A DNA stretch of 64,000 nucleotides from positions 9,613 to 73,612 of the forward strand of contig JAVBNZ010000007.1 in assembly GCA_031551145.1 (NCBI GenBank), given 5' to 3'. Source of the DNA: WRKB01 sp031551145 (lineage in GTDB: Bacteria > Desulfobacterota > Desulfovibrionia > Desulfovibrionales > Desulfovibrionaceae). A program made the position numbers and the translations under genes. Positions 16,094 through 23,399 of this stretch are shown here, one piece after another. The notes beneath the pieces are model-generated. The model saw nothing but the letters and a program-made list of their open reading frames with translations, made no database searches and was not told the origin of the DNA. Numbering within the stretch: the stretch's first letter is position 1; each line of letters opens with the position of its first letter.

Positions 16094-16221
16094 AGAGCAG
16101 ATTACCTTTGAAACGCTCGCTTCGGCGTGGCCGGAGAAAGTAAATTTCGCCCACGCCTGAGCGGCGGCCGGCGCATATCGGCCGGTAGAGCATGTGAACG
16201 TTTTCCATGTTGAAATGCTCT
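16094..16221 (-). repeat. AGAGCA repeat, subtype 2 (copy D)
   Basis: 128 bp with AGAGCA at 16094 and TGCTCT ending at 16221. It closely resembles the copy at 25003-25130, sharing GATTA, CTTTGAAACGC, GTGGCCGG, GTAAATTTCGCC, GCGGCGGCCGGCG and an A/T-rich terminal hairpin. On the minus strand its first bases TAGAGCA form the stop codon of the HATPase-like gene. Confidence 0.75.
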
Positions 16222-16615
16222 AGGCCGGGTATTTGGTGAGAATGACGAGGGTTTCTTCTCCTTCCCGCAGGCAGATGATTTCATCCATAAACTCATGGAG
16301 CCTGTGCAGAACCAGAGGGCTGAATTCCCCGACCCCGGCGGGCCAGACGGGACGGGCTTCGTCCGAAATGTCGTAAAAAGGGCCGCCGTGGCGGGTGGTG
16401 AAGCGTAGACCCGTGCCCCGGATGCTTTCCAGGGTGAGCGCGATGCGCGGAGACGTGCAGACCGGCACGATGCTCGACAAAAATTCGTCCACACGCACGC
16501 GGAAGGCAGTGCCGAATTCTTCGGGCACGCCCTGTGTCCGGCAAAAGTTCCGTATAAACTCCTGAGCCCTGCCCACGCCCTTGATGCCGGCGCGCACGTT
16601 CAAACTTTCGGCCAT
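16220..16615 (-). CDS. Degenerate HATPase protein of the anti-sigma regulatory type
   Basis: 131 residues. Length and layout follow RsbW-like ATP-binding regulators: an N-terminal RAQEFIRNFCRTQG helix, VRVDEFLSSIVPV at the N-box, GGPFYDIS at the DxGxPF loop, and a C-terminal REGEETLVILTKY strand. The N-box asparagine is replaced by serine, DxG by GGP, and no GxGL box is present, so ATP binding is doubtful. It may bind a partner without kinase activity. It is the first gene of the six-gene minus-strand operon. Its TAG stop coincides with the first bases of a repeat element. Confidence 0.6.
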   Translation of the reverse strand: MAESLNVRAGIKGVGRAQEFIRNFCRTQGVPEEFGTAFRVRVDEFLSSIVPVCTSPRIALTLESIRGTGLRFTTRHGGPFYDISDEARPVWPAGVGEFSPLVLHRLHEFMDEIICLREGEETLVILTKYPA

Positions 16616-16787
16616 GTTTTCCGCCTTGTTGCCGTTTGCGGGGTGTTTCCAGTGTACGCCTGCCGACGGGTGCGCACAAGACGGCGGTGCGGAATATTCC
16701 GGATCGGCGACAAATCTTTCGCCGCGGCAAGCCCGGCCGCCGGTCCCTCATTGACCGTATTTCTTCCATGCGTCACAATGCCCGCTC

Positions 16788-17906
16788 ATGAGCAGACGAA
16801 GCAACACGCCCTTTTTTCTCATGATCGGCATTCCCTACGGGCTGATCAACCTGTGGATCGCCTGGCGTCTCTGCGATCTGCTGCGCGGGAGCGGGGGCGC
16901 CGCGTTCGCCGCCGGCGCGTTGCTCTGCGCGCTCTGTTTTCCGCTGCTGTTCCGGCAGCCGGGCACGTCGTGGACGCGGATGTTTTTCCTGCGCCTGGGA
17001 GCGCTTTGGGTCGGGCTTTTTCTCTATCTTTTCCTCTTCCTCCTGCTTGCGGACATTGCGCTGCTCTGCGCCAGACTGTTCGATCGCGCGCTTTCTCCGG
17101 CAACAGCGGGTTTTTCCGCTCTGGGCGCGACCCTGTGCGTCGGCCTGGCCGGCGGCGTCAACGCGCGCCTGCCCGTGCTGCGCGAATACCGCATAACCGG
17201 CAACGGAACCGCGCCGGGCACGGCTCTGCGCCTGGGCGTGATCGCCGATCTCCACCTCGGCCGCCTGAATTCCACGGCCATGCTCGCCAAGGCGCTGCAT
17301 ATGCTCGCCCCGCACAGGCCGGACGCTCTGATCTTTCTGGGCGACGTCACGGACGATCTCTTCCTGCCCGATAACGGCGAATTCGCCCGCATCCTGCAAA
17401 GCGCGCGCCCGCCGCTCGGCATCTGGGGCATCGCCGGCAACCACGAATATATCAGCGGCGACGCGGACGCCGCACTGGACGGGCAAAAACGGGCCGGCAT
17501 ACATATTCTGCGCGACGAAGGAATTGTGCTCGGCGGCGCATGGCTTGTCATCGGGCGGGATGATTGCATGAAGCCCGCCTTCATGGAAAGCGCCTGCAAA
17601 AAGCTGCCCGAAATCCTGGCGGGCGTGCCGGAAAAAGACCGCGGGCTGCCGCTGATCGTGCTCGATCACCAGCCCGGCCGTCTCAAGGAAGCCAGGGAAG
17701 CCGGCGCGCTGCTCCAGCTTTCCGGCCACACCCACGGCGGGCAGTTGTGGCCCTTCAACCTCCTGACGGCCGGAATTTTTGAAAACGCGCACGGCCACGC
17801 CCTGCGCGGGGGCACGCACTCGATCGTCTCGGCCGGAACGGGAGTCTGGGGCCCGCCCCTGCGCACCTCGGCCCGGCCCGAAGTGCTGCTGGTGCATCTG
17901 TCGTGA
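16788..17906 (+). CDS. Membrane-anchored metallophosphoesterase (YkuE/LpxG-like)
   Basis: 372 residues. Residues 8-130 hold about four hydrophobic helices; the rest is a calcineurin-like phosphoesterase with all metal motifs: IADLHLG (about 149-155), LGDVTDD, GNHEYISG, a later VLDHQPG and LSGHTHGGQLWPF. Relatives include YkuE and the UDP-2,3-diacylglucosamine hydrolase LpxG; the true substrate is not shown by sequence. The catalytic domain should face the side set by an even helix count, probably the cytoplasm. Its stop overlaps the GTG of the next gene by 4 bases, so it is coupled to a FecCD permease, an odd partner. Confidence 0.82.
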   Translation: MSRRSNTPFFLMIGIPYGLINLWIAWRLCDLLRGSGGAAFAAGALLCALCFPLLFRQPGTSWTRMFFLRLGALWVGLFLYLFLFLLLADIALLCARLFDRALSPATAGFSALGATLCVGLAGGVNARLPVLREYRITGNGTAPGTALRLGVIADLHLGRLNSTAMLAKALHMLAPHRPDALIFLGDVTDDLFLPDNGEFARILQSARPPLGIWGIAGNHEYISGDADAALDGQKRAGIHILRDEGIVLGGAWLVIGRDDCMKPAFMESACKKLPEILAGVPEKDRGLPLIVLDHQPGRLKEAREAGALLQLSGHTHGGQLWPFNLLTAGIFENAHGHALRGGTHSIVSAGTGVWGPPLRTSARPEVLLVHLS

Positions 17907-18970
17907 CGCGTTCCCGCTCCCCCGGGCGCGCGGCCCCGATTGTTGCGGCCTGCGCGGCGCTCTGGCTCGTTTCCGCGCCTCTGGCCTGCCTGCCGGGGCC
18001 GGTGGACATTCCGGCGGGCGAAGTGTTGCGTCTGCTGGCCGTCACCCTGGGCTTCATTCCGCCTGACGGCGCCGATCCCACACGACTTGTGATTGTGGGG
18101 CAGATACGTTTGAGCCGCGTGCTGCTCGCCCTGCTCTGCGGCGGGGGGCTGGCCCTGGCCGGCGCGGCGCTGCAGGGCGTGCTGCGCAATTCCCTGGCCG
18201 ATCCCTTCATCCTCGGCATTTCCGCCGGCGCCGCCTGCGGGGCGAGCCTGGCCATAGCCCTGGGCGGCGGCACGGCCTTCGCCCTGGCCGCCTTCTTCCC
18301 CGGCGGGCCCATCGCGGCCTCGGCCCTGCTCGGCGCCCTGGCCGCCCTGGCCTCCACTCTGATGCTGGGACGCGGGGCCGGGGGCTTCGCGCGCGAAAAC
18401 GTCATTTTGGCCGGGGTGGCGGTTTCGGCCTTTCTCGGCGCGCTGGTGGCGCTGATCAAGGCCCTGAACGAGGAATCCGTGGCCGGCATCGTTTTCTGGA
18501 TCATGGGCAGCTTTCAGGGCCGCGGCTGGGACAGCCTTTTTCTGCTCGGCCCGCCCCTGGTCCTCGGCCTGATCCCCGTGGCCGCGCACTGGCGCGAACT
18601 GGACGTGCTGGCTCTGGGCGACACCCAGGCCGCCCAGCTCGGCCTCAAGGTGGGGCGGGCGCGTCTGTGTCTGCTTTTCGGCGCAAGCTGCATGACGGCC
18701 GGCGCCGTGGCCGTGGCGGGCATCGTCGGTTTTGTGGGGCTGGTGGTGCCGCATATGCTGCGCCTGATCATGGGCGCGGCCCACGGCCCGCTGCTGGCCG
18801 CCTCCTGGTTCGCCGGCGGGGTGCTGCTCTGCTGGGCCGACGTGCCGGCCCGCTGTCTGCTGGAAGGAGGGCGGGAACTGCCCGTGGGCGTGGTAACGGC
18901 GCTTATCGGCGGCCCGGTGTTCGCGCTGCTGCTACGCAACGACGCCGGGCGGCGGGACGGTGCGCCGTGA
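17903..18970 (+). CDS. FecCD/BtuC-type ABC transporter permease (siderophore, heme or cobalamin uptake)
   Basis: 355 residues, about ten helices, with family blocks RLSRVLLALLCGGGLALAGA, LQGVLRNSLADPFILGISAG, GSFQGRGWDSL, LALGDTQAAQLGLKVG and GIVGFVGLVVPHMLRL. It would form the inner-membrane channel of an iron-chelate or vitamin B12 importer. No ATPase or binding-protein gene lies beside it: the gene ends about 100 bases before uvrC, which runs the other way. The partners must be elsewhere, or the operon was broken. The GTG start overlaps the previous stop. Confidence 0.9.
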   Translation: MTRSRSPGRAAPIVAACAALWLVSAPLACLPGPVDIPAGEVLRLLAVTLGFIPPDGADPTRLVIVGQIRLSRVLLALLCGGGLALAGAALQGVLRNSLADPFILGISAGAACGASLAIALGGGTAFALAAFFPGGPIAASALLGALAALASTLMLGRGAGGFARENVILAGVAVSAFLGALVALIKALNEESVAGIVFWIMGSFQGRGWDSLFLLGPPLVLGLIPVAAHWRELDVLALGDTQAAQLGLKVGRARLCLLFGASCMTAGAVAVAGIVGFVGLVVPHMLRLIMGAAHGPLLAASWFAGGVLLCWADVPARCLLEGGRELPVGVVTALIGGPVFALLLRNDAGRRDGAP

Positions 18971-19072
18971 GGCTTTGCCGGCGGGCAAATTTTCTGCACT
19001 TTGTCATCAATACCGGGTAGTAAGGGACACACCCCCTTGCAGGGGGGCGGTGCCGCCTCTGCCCGCCGGGGG

Positions 19073-21181
19073 CTACACCCCTATAATCTTCAATTTTGCC
19101 GCAAGCGAGGCCGCCTTGCGCGCGCCGATGCCGGGAATGGCCTCCAGTTCGGCCGGCGTGGCTTTGCGCATGGCCTCAAGGGAGTCAAAGCGCTGAAGGA
19201 GCAGGCGGGCGGTGGCCGGACCTATGCCGGGCACGCGGCCGAGTTCGCCGCCCAGCGTTTCTTTGGCGCGGGCCTTGCGGTGCGCGCCGAGGGCGAAGCG
19301 GTGGGCTGTGTCGCGTATATGCTGGAGAAAGAGCAGTTCCGGGCTGCCGGGCTTGAGCGGCAGGGGATTGGAGCGGCCGGGGAGAAAGATGCGGTCGGCC
19401 ACGTTGCCGGCGCGGCGGTCGGTTTTGCCGTCTTCCCGGGCTTTGGCCAGGGCGGCGAGGGGAAAGGGCGCCCGCCCGGTGTCTTCTGAAGTGTTTTCAC
19501 GTTGAGATTGCCGCCCGCCGGCGGGCGAAACCCGCCTTGCGCCAATCTCGCGACAAGGATTTGCGGGCAAATCCTTGCGGAGCAGTGCGCCGTTTTCAAA
19601 GGCAAACTGCTCCAGGGCCCGCTGCACGGTGGCGAGCTGGCCGCGCCCGCCGTCGATGAGCAGCAGATCGGGCCAGGGCGGGCCTGATTCCAGCCGGCGG
19701 GGAACCCAGGCGCGCAGGGCGGCGTGGTCGTCTCCGTTGCAGTCTTCCGCGATGTAGGCGCGGTAGGCGGATTTCAGCGGCCGTCCGTCCTCGAAGACCA
19801 CCATGCCCACGCGCGCGGCCGTGCCGCCGGTGTGGGAGACGTCCACGCATTCGATGCGCCGGGGAATTTCGGGCAGTTCGAGCGCGCCGGCCAGACTGCG
19901 GGGCAGGGAATGCTGCCTGCGGGCCGCTTCTTCACGGGCGTGCAGGCAGGCCATGTCCATCAGGCGCTGTTCGTCCCTGCCGCGCGGAACCTGAATGCGC
20001 ACGGATGCGCCGCGCAGGTCGCTTAAAGCCTGCTCAAGCAGGGCGATATCATTTTCCTGCTCTATATCTTCCGCGCTGTGCTTTGATTCGGCGGATTCCG
20101 TCCGGCGATCCGCTTCGTCGTCAGACAAGGAAGACGAGATTTTCGTGACGGGAGTGGACTCTTTTCGTCCATGACCGGAACGAAAATCGATGTCTGGCGC
20201 AGTATCACGGCGAAGCGGATTGCCGGACGCGGGTAGCCAGGGGAAGAGCAGGCGAGGCGGAATATCGCTTTCGGGGCTGTAGAACTGGGCGGGAAAGGCC
20301 GCGAGCAGGTCCCCGGCGTCTTCGGAATCCAGGCCGGGCTGGAAAAAGGCGCGGCCGCCGAGCAGCCGGCCCCCGCGCACAAAGAGGATGCCGAGGCCCA
20401 GGCCGTGTTCGGCGTGGGCCAGGCCGAGCACGTCAAGGTCGGCGTCGCCGGGCAGCACGGCGGCCTGATGTTCCAGGGTGCGGCGCACGGCGCGGATTTG
20501 ATCGCGCAGGGCGGCGGCGCGCTCGAATTCCAGGGCTTCGGCCGCCGCTGCCATGTCCCGCTCCAGGCGTTCCACAAGTTCGCCCGAACGGCCGGAAAGC
20601 AGGGCTTCCACACCGGCTGTGAGCTCGGCATACGCTTCGGCGGTGATGAGCCCGACGCAGGGGGCGGGGCAACGGCCCATATAATGATAGAGGCAGGGCC
20701 GGGAGCGGTTTTTAAAGGCCCTGTCGGTGCAGCGGCGCAGGGGAAAGGCGGCGTGGGCCGCCTTCCAGGTGCTGCGGGCCGCGAGCGCGGAAACGTAAGG
20801 GCCGAAGAGACGCGCGCCTCCGCGCTGTTTGGCGTTGCGGACGATCTCCAGCCGGGGAAAGGCCTGGGCGAGGTCGAGGCGGAAGAGCAGGTACTGCTTG
20901 TCGTCGCGCAGGACGATGTTGTAGTGCGGGCGATGCTGCTTGATAAGCCCGGCCTCAAGGAGCAGGGCTTCTTTTTCCGTGGCTGTGGGCAGGGTTTCCA
21001 GACTTGCCGCGCGGCGCATCATGGCCCGGGTTTTCGGAGGCAGGCCCTTTTCGCGGAAATAGGAGAGCACGCGCTTGCGCAGCACGGCCGCCTTGCCGAC
21101 GTAAATGATGCGGCCGGCCTTGTCCTTATATATATAGACGCCGGGGCAGAGGGGGATATCGCCGGGTTCGGGGCGCTGCAT
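19073..21181 (-). CDS. uvrC: Excinuclease ABC subunit C, carrying two repeat-derived insertions
   Basis: 702 residues against about 600 in typical UvrC, the nuclease that makes both incisions in nucleotide excision repair. GIY-YIG domain at about 10-90 (PGVYIYKD, IIYVGKA), UVR helix pair at about 200-235, an RNase H-like nuclease from about 410 (ECVDVSHTGG, LLLIDGGRGQL), then ERIFLPGR-like DRIFLPGRSNPLPL, IRDTAHRFAL and helix-hairpin-helix motifs (VPGIGPATA, IPGIGARKA). The excess is two insertions: about residues 319-361, encoded by a palindromic element, and about 523-564, inside the RNase H-like domain and encoded by a structured repeat also found at 40752. Both keep the frame, so the protein is probably functional. 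Confidence 0.93.
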   Translation of the reverse strand: MQRPEPGDIPLCPGVYIYKDKAGRIIYVGKAAVLRKRVLSYFREKGLPPKTRAMMRRAASLETLPTATEKEALLLEAGLIKQHRPHYNIVLRDDKQYLLFRLDLAQAFPRLEIVRNAKQRGGARLFGPYVSALAARSTWKAAHAAFPLRRCTDRAFKNRSRPCLYHYMGRCPAPCVGLITAEAYAELTAGVEALLSGRSGELVERLERDMAAAAEALEFERAAALRDQIRAVRRTLEHQAAVLPGDADLDVLGLAHAEHGLGLGILFVRGGRLLGGRAFFQPGLDSEDAGDLLAAFPAQFYSPESDIPPRLLFPWLPASGNPLRRDTAPDIDFRSGHGRKESTPVTKISSSLSDDEADRRTESAESKHSAEDIEQENDIALLEQALSDLRGASVRIQVPRGRDEQRLMDMACLHAREEAARRQHSLPRSLAGALELPEIPRRIECVDVSHTGGTAARVGMVVFEDGRPLKSAYRAYIAEDCNGDDHAALRAWVPRRLESGPPWPDLLLIDGGRGQLATVQRALEQFAFENGALLRKDLPANPCREIGARRVSPAGGRQSQRENTSEDTGRAPFPLAALAKAREDGKTDRRAGNVADRIFLPGRSNPLPLKPGSPELLFLQHIRDTAHRFALGAHRKARAKETLGGELGRVPGIGPATARLLLQRFDSLEAMRKATPAELEAIPGIGARKAASLAAKLKIIGV
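19492..19613 (-). repeat. Structured repeat inside uvrC (coding copy J)
   Basis: On the minus strand the element starts with GGAGCAGT...ACTGCTCC, then AAGGATTTG-loop-CAAATCCTT (19576-19555), then arms GAGATTG and CAATCTC (19549-19543 and 19510-19504) around GCGGGTTTCGCCCGCCGGCG. The copy at 40752-40872 has the same layout and much of the same sequence. It encodes about residues 523-564 of UvrC. Confidence 0.75.
20101..20227. repeat. Second palindromic insertion inside uvrC
   Basis: Outer arms TCCGGCGATCCGCTTCG (20101-20117) and CGAAGCGGATTGCCGGA (20211-20227) pair at 16 of 17 positions. Inner arms GATTTTCGT (20138-20146) and ACGAAAATC (20180-20188) are perfect. The element encodes a serine/acid-rich stretch near residues 319-361 that is not typical of UvrC. 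It is unrelated to the AGAGCA family. Confidence 0.6.
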
Positions 21182-21516
21182 GTCTGTTCCATAAAAAATT
21201 TCAGATGAAAAAGACAGGGCGGCCTGTCGGGCCTGTCGCCTGCCGAGAGGTTGGGCAAAAAATTTTTATACTCGTCATATTTTTACAACTAAAAGATAAT
21301 ACTGAATTTTTTATCTAAAAAAGCTCTTGAAAAAAATATCGGGTACAGATATTTTTCGTTTCAAGGGAAAAAAAAACGGGAAAGTAAAAAAAATTGCACC
21401 AAAACTCTTGCCTGAAAGGGGGAGTTGGTGTACAAAAGAATCACGCGGAGAAAGCACGCGTGCAACGTCACCAACAAATGCGCTCTTCGGGGCGCGCAAG
21501 AAAGGAAGGGATAGAA
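21182..21516. other. Divergent AT-rich intergenic region between uvrC and the porin cluster
   Basis: 335 bases without a gene. The stretch 21245-21405 is strikingly AT-rich for this genome, with several A/T runs, and probably holds the strong porin promoter and curved DNA. No promoter can be fixed with confidence; TTGAAA near 21326 is one possible -35. The ribosome site AGGAAGGG lies at 21503-21510. Confidence 0.5.
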
Positions 21517-23133
21517 ATGAGAAAGCTTGCAACTCTTCTGCTTGCTGCGGGCATGGTGCTCGGCAGCTTTGCGGGCGCCCAGGCTATTGATTTCAAAGCC
21601 AAGGGCGAGTGGATTTTTGAATTCGCCTACACCAGCGGCATCAACTTTGCCACGAACACGCGCACGACGGGCAACCAGAACCGTGCCACCCGCGCCGGCA
21701 ACACCAACGGCGCCGACAACTTCGAAGCCATTCAGCGCGTTCGCCTGCAGTTGGACGCGGTGGCTTCCGAAAGCCTCTCCGGCCAGGTGTTCTTTGAAAT
21801 CGGCAACCAGACCTGGGGCCGCGCCAATCAGGGCGGCGCGCTGGGCACCGACGGCATCGTGGTTGAAGTGCGTCGCGCCTTCATCGACTGGATCGTGCCC
21901 AACACCGACCTGCGCGTGCGCATGGGTCTCCAGGGCATGGCGCTGCCCAGCTACACCTTTGATTCCGGCGTGTTCAACGACGACGTGGCCGGCATCACCG
22001 CTTCCTACAAGTTCAACGACAACGTGAGCCTGGTTGCCTTCTGGGCCAGACCGTACAACGACAACTTCGCCGGCAGCGACGTTGTCGGTCAGCGCTCTTC
22101 CGCCGGCTTCATGGACAACACCGACGCCTTCGGCCTGGTGCTGCCCCTGAAGTTTGACGGCTTCAAAATCACCCCCTGGGGCATGCTCTCCTTCATCGGC
22201 CCCAACACCCTGACCGGCCTCACCAGAGGGGACGATTACAACACGCGTGACGGCCTGATGCCCTCCTACTGGCGCACCGGCAAAACCAATCCTCACGGAT
22301 GGGTGACCGCCGCTGATCTCGCCGGCGTTACGGCCAAGCGCAACACCGAATACGCCACCGCCTGGTGGGCCGGCATAACGGGCGAAATCACCGCCGCCGA
22401 TCCCCTGCGCATCGCGTGGGATGCGAACTACGGTTCCGTATCCTATATGGACACCACCTACCTGAACCGCGCCGGCTGGTTCGTGAACCTGCTCATCGAA
22501 TACAAGCTTGACTGGGGCGTTCCCGGCATCTACGGCTGGTGGGGCAGCGGCGACGACAGCAACCCGAAGAACGGTTCCGAGCGCATGCCCGTGTTCAGCG
22601 TCAACAACTCCAACCTCGGCATGTCCACCTTCGGCTTCAACGGCGGTTATTTCTCCGGCGTTTCCGACACCAGCCCGCTCAGCCATGTCGGCACCTGGGG
22701 TATCGGCCTGCGCATCCGCGACATGTCCTTCCTTGAAAACCTCACCCACACCGTGCGCGTGAACTTCTTCGGCGGCACCAACGATCCCATCAACGCCAAG
22801 TACATCACCGGCAAAAAAGCCACGGGCACCGACTTCCGCGCTCGCGGCGGCTACCAGACCGACTTCAACTCGGTGCTCAACAGCGGTACCTACATGCGCG
22901 ACTACCTGACCACCATGGACTACGGTCTGGAAGTCAACGTGGACAGCGTGTATAAGATCTACGAAAACCTGGATATGCTGGTTGAACTCGGCTACATCCA
23001 CCTGTGGCTCGACCAGAGCCGCGGCGTGTGGGGTCCGGGCTGGGTGAACGGCGTCGTGGGCGGCAACACCGTGCGCGGCGTGAGCGTGACCGATGCCGTC
23101 AAGGCCTCCGTGTTCTTCCGCTACAGCTTCTAA
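21517..23133 (+). CDS. Desulfovibrio-type homotrimeric outer-membrane porin, copy 1
   Basis: 538 residues. Signal peptide 1-23 ending in FAGAQA, then the porin barrel from IDFKAKGEWIFEF. The C-terminus FFRYSF ends in phenylalanine, the outer-membrane insertion signal. Conserved barrel blocks are RVRLQLDAVASESLSGQVFF, RRAFIDWIVPNTDLRVRMG, ITPWGMLSFIGPNTL, YKLDWGVPGIYGW and ENLDMLVELGYIHLWLDQS. The family forms general diffusion pores, abundant in Desulfovibrio outer membranes. ATG at 21517 follows AGGAAGGG; an earlier in-frame ATG at 21394 would add 41 residues before the signal peptide. It is the first of three tandem copies and is followed by a good terminator. Confidence 0.92.
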   Translation: MRKLATLLLAAGMVLGSFAGAQAIDFKAKGEWIFEFAYTSGINFATNTRTTGNQNRATRAGNTNGADNFEAIQRVRLQLDAVASESLSGQVFFEIGNQTWGRANQGGALGTDGIVVEVRRAFIDWIVPNTDLRVRMGLQGMALPSYTFDSGVFNDDVAGITASYKFNDNVSLVAFWARPYNDNFAGSDVVGQRSSAGFMDNTDAFGLVLPLKFDGFKITPWGMLSFIGPNTLTGLTRGDDYNTRDGLMPSYWRTGKTNPHGWVTAADLAGVTAKRNTEYATAWWAGITGEITAADPLRIAWDANYGSVSYMDTTYLNRAGWFVNLLIEYKLDWGVPGIYGWWGSGDDSNPKNGSERMPVFSVNNSNLGMSTFGFNGGYFSGVSDTSPLSHVGTWGIGLRIRDMSFLENLTHTVRVNFFGGTNDPINAKYITGKKATGTDFRARGGYQTDFNSVLNSGTYMRDYLTTMDYGLEVNVDSVYKIYENLDMLVELGYIHLWLDQSRGVWGPGWVNGVVGGNTVRGVSVTDAVKASVFFRYSF

Positions 23134-23160
23134 GCATCACTTCCAAACCAACGTTTCACA

Positions 23161-23196
23161 ATCAGGGGGGGCCGCAGGGCTCCCCCTGATGTTTTT
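23161..23196 (+). terminator. Rho-independent terminator after porin 1
   Basis: ATCAGGGGG (23161-23169) pairs with CCCCCTGAT (23182-23190), followed by GTTTTTT. Confidence 0.85.
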
Positions 23197-23231
23197 TCCC
23201 CTCCCGCGCATCCCTCGTTTTTCTTCCCCGC

Positions 23232-23237
23232 TTGACT
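23232..23237 (+). promoter_or_regulatory. Candidate -35 element of porin 2
   Basis: TTGACT in the context CTTGACTTTTC, which recurs upstream of porin 3 (25281). No convincing -10 lies at 16-18 bases; the shared block is the only support. Confidence 0.3.
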
Positions 23238-23399
23238 TTTCTCGGAAAAATCATGACAAGATCGAACATGCCCCCTGTTTTGTCCGGGGCGGGCGCGGAA
23301 ATACGCACGGGATGTTCCGCGTCGCGAGGCGCAGGATGTGTCGGTTCCGGCCGCGCATTTTGCCTGCACCGTGCGGTTTCAGACAGTGGAGAAAAAACG

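Noticed and set aside
18971..19072. Terminator between the FecCD permease and uvrC
   Set aside because: Short C-run/G-run pairing (CCCCC with GGGGG near 19030-19045) exists but with no T-run; too weak to annotate.
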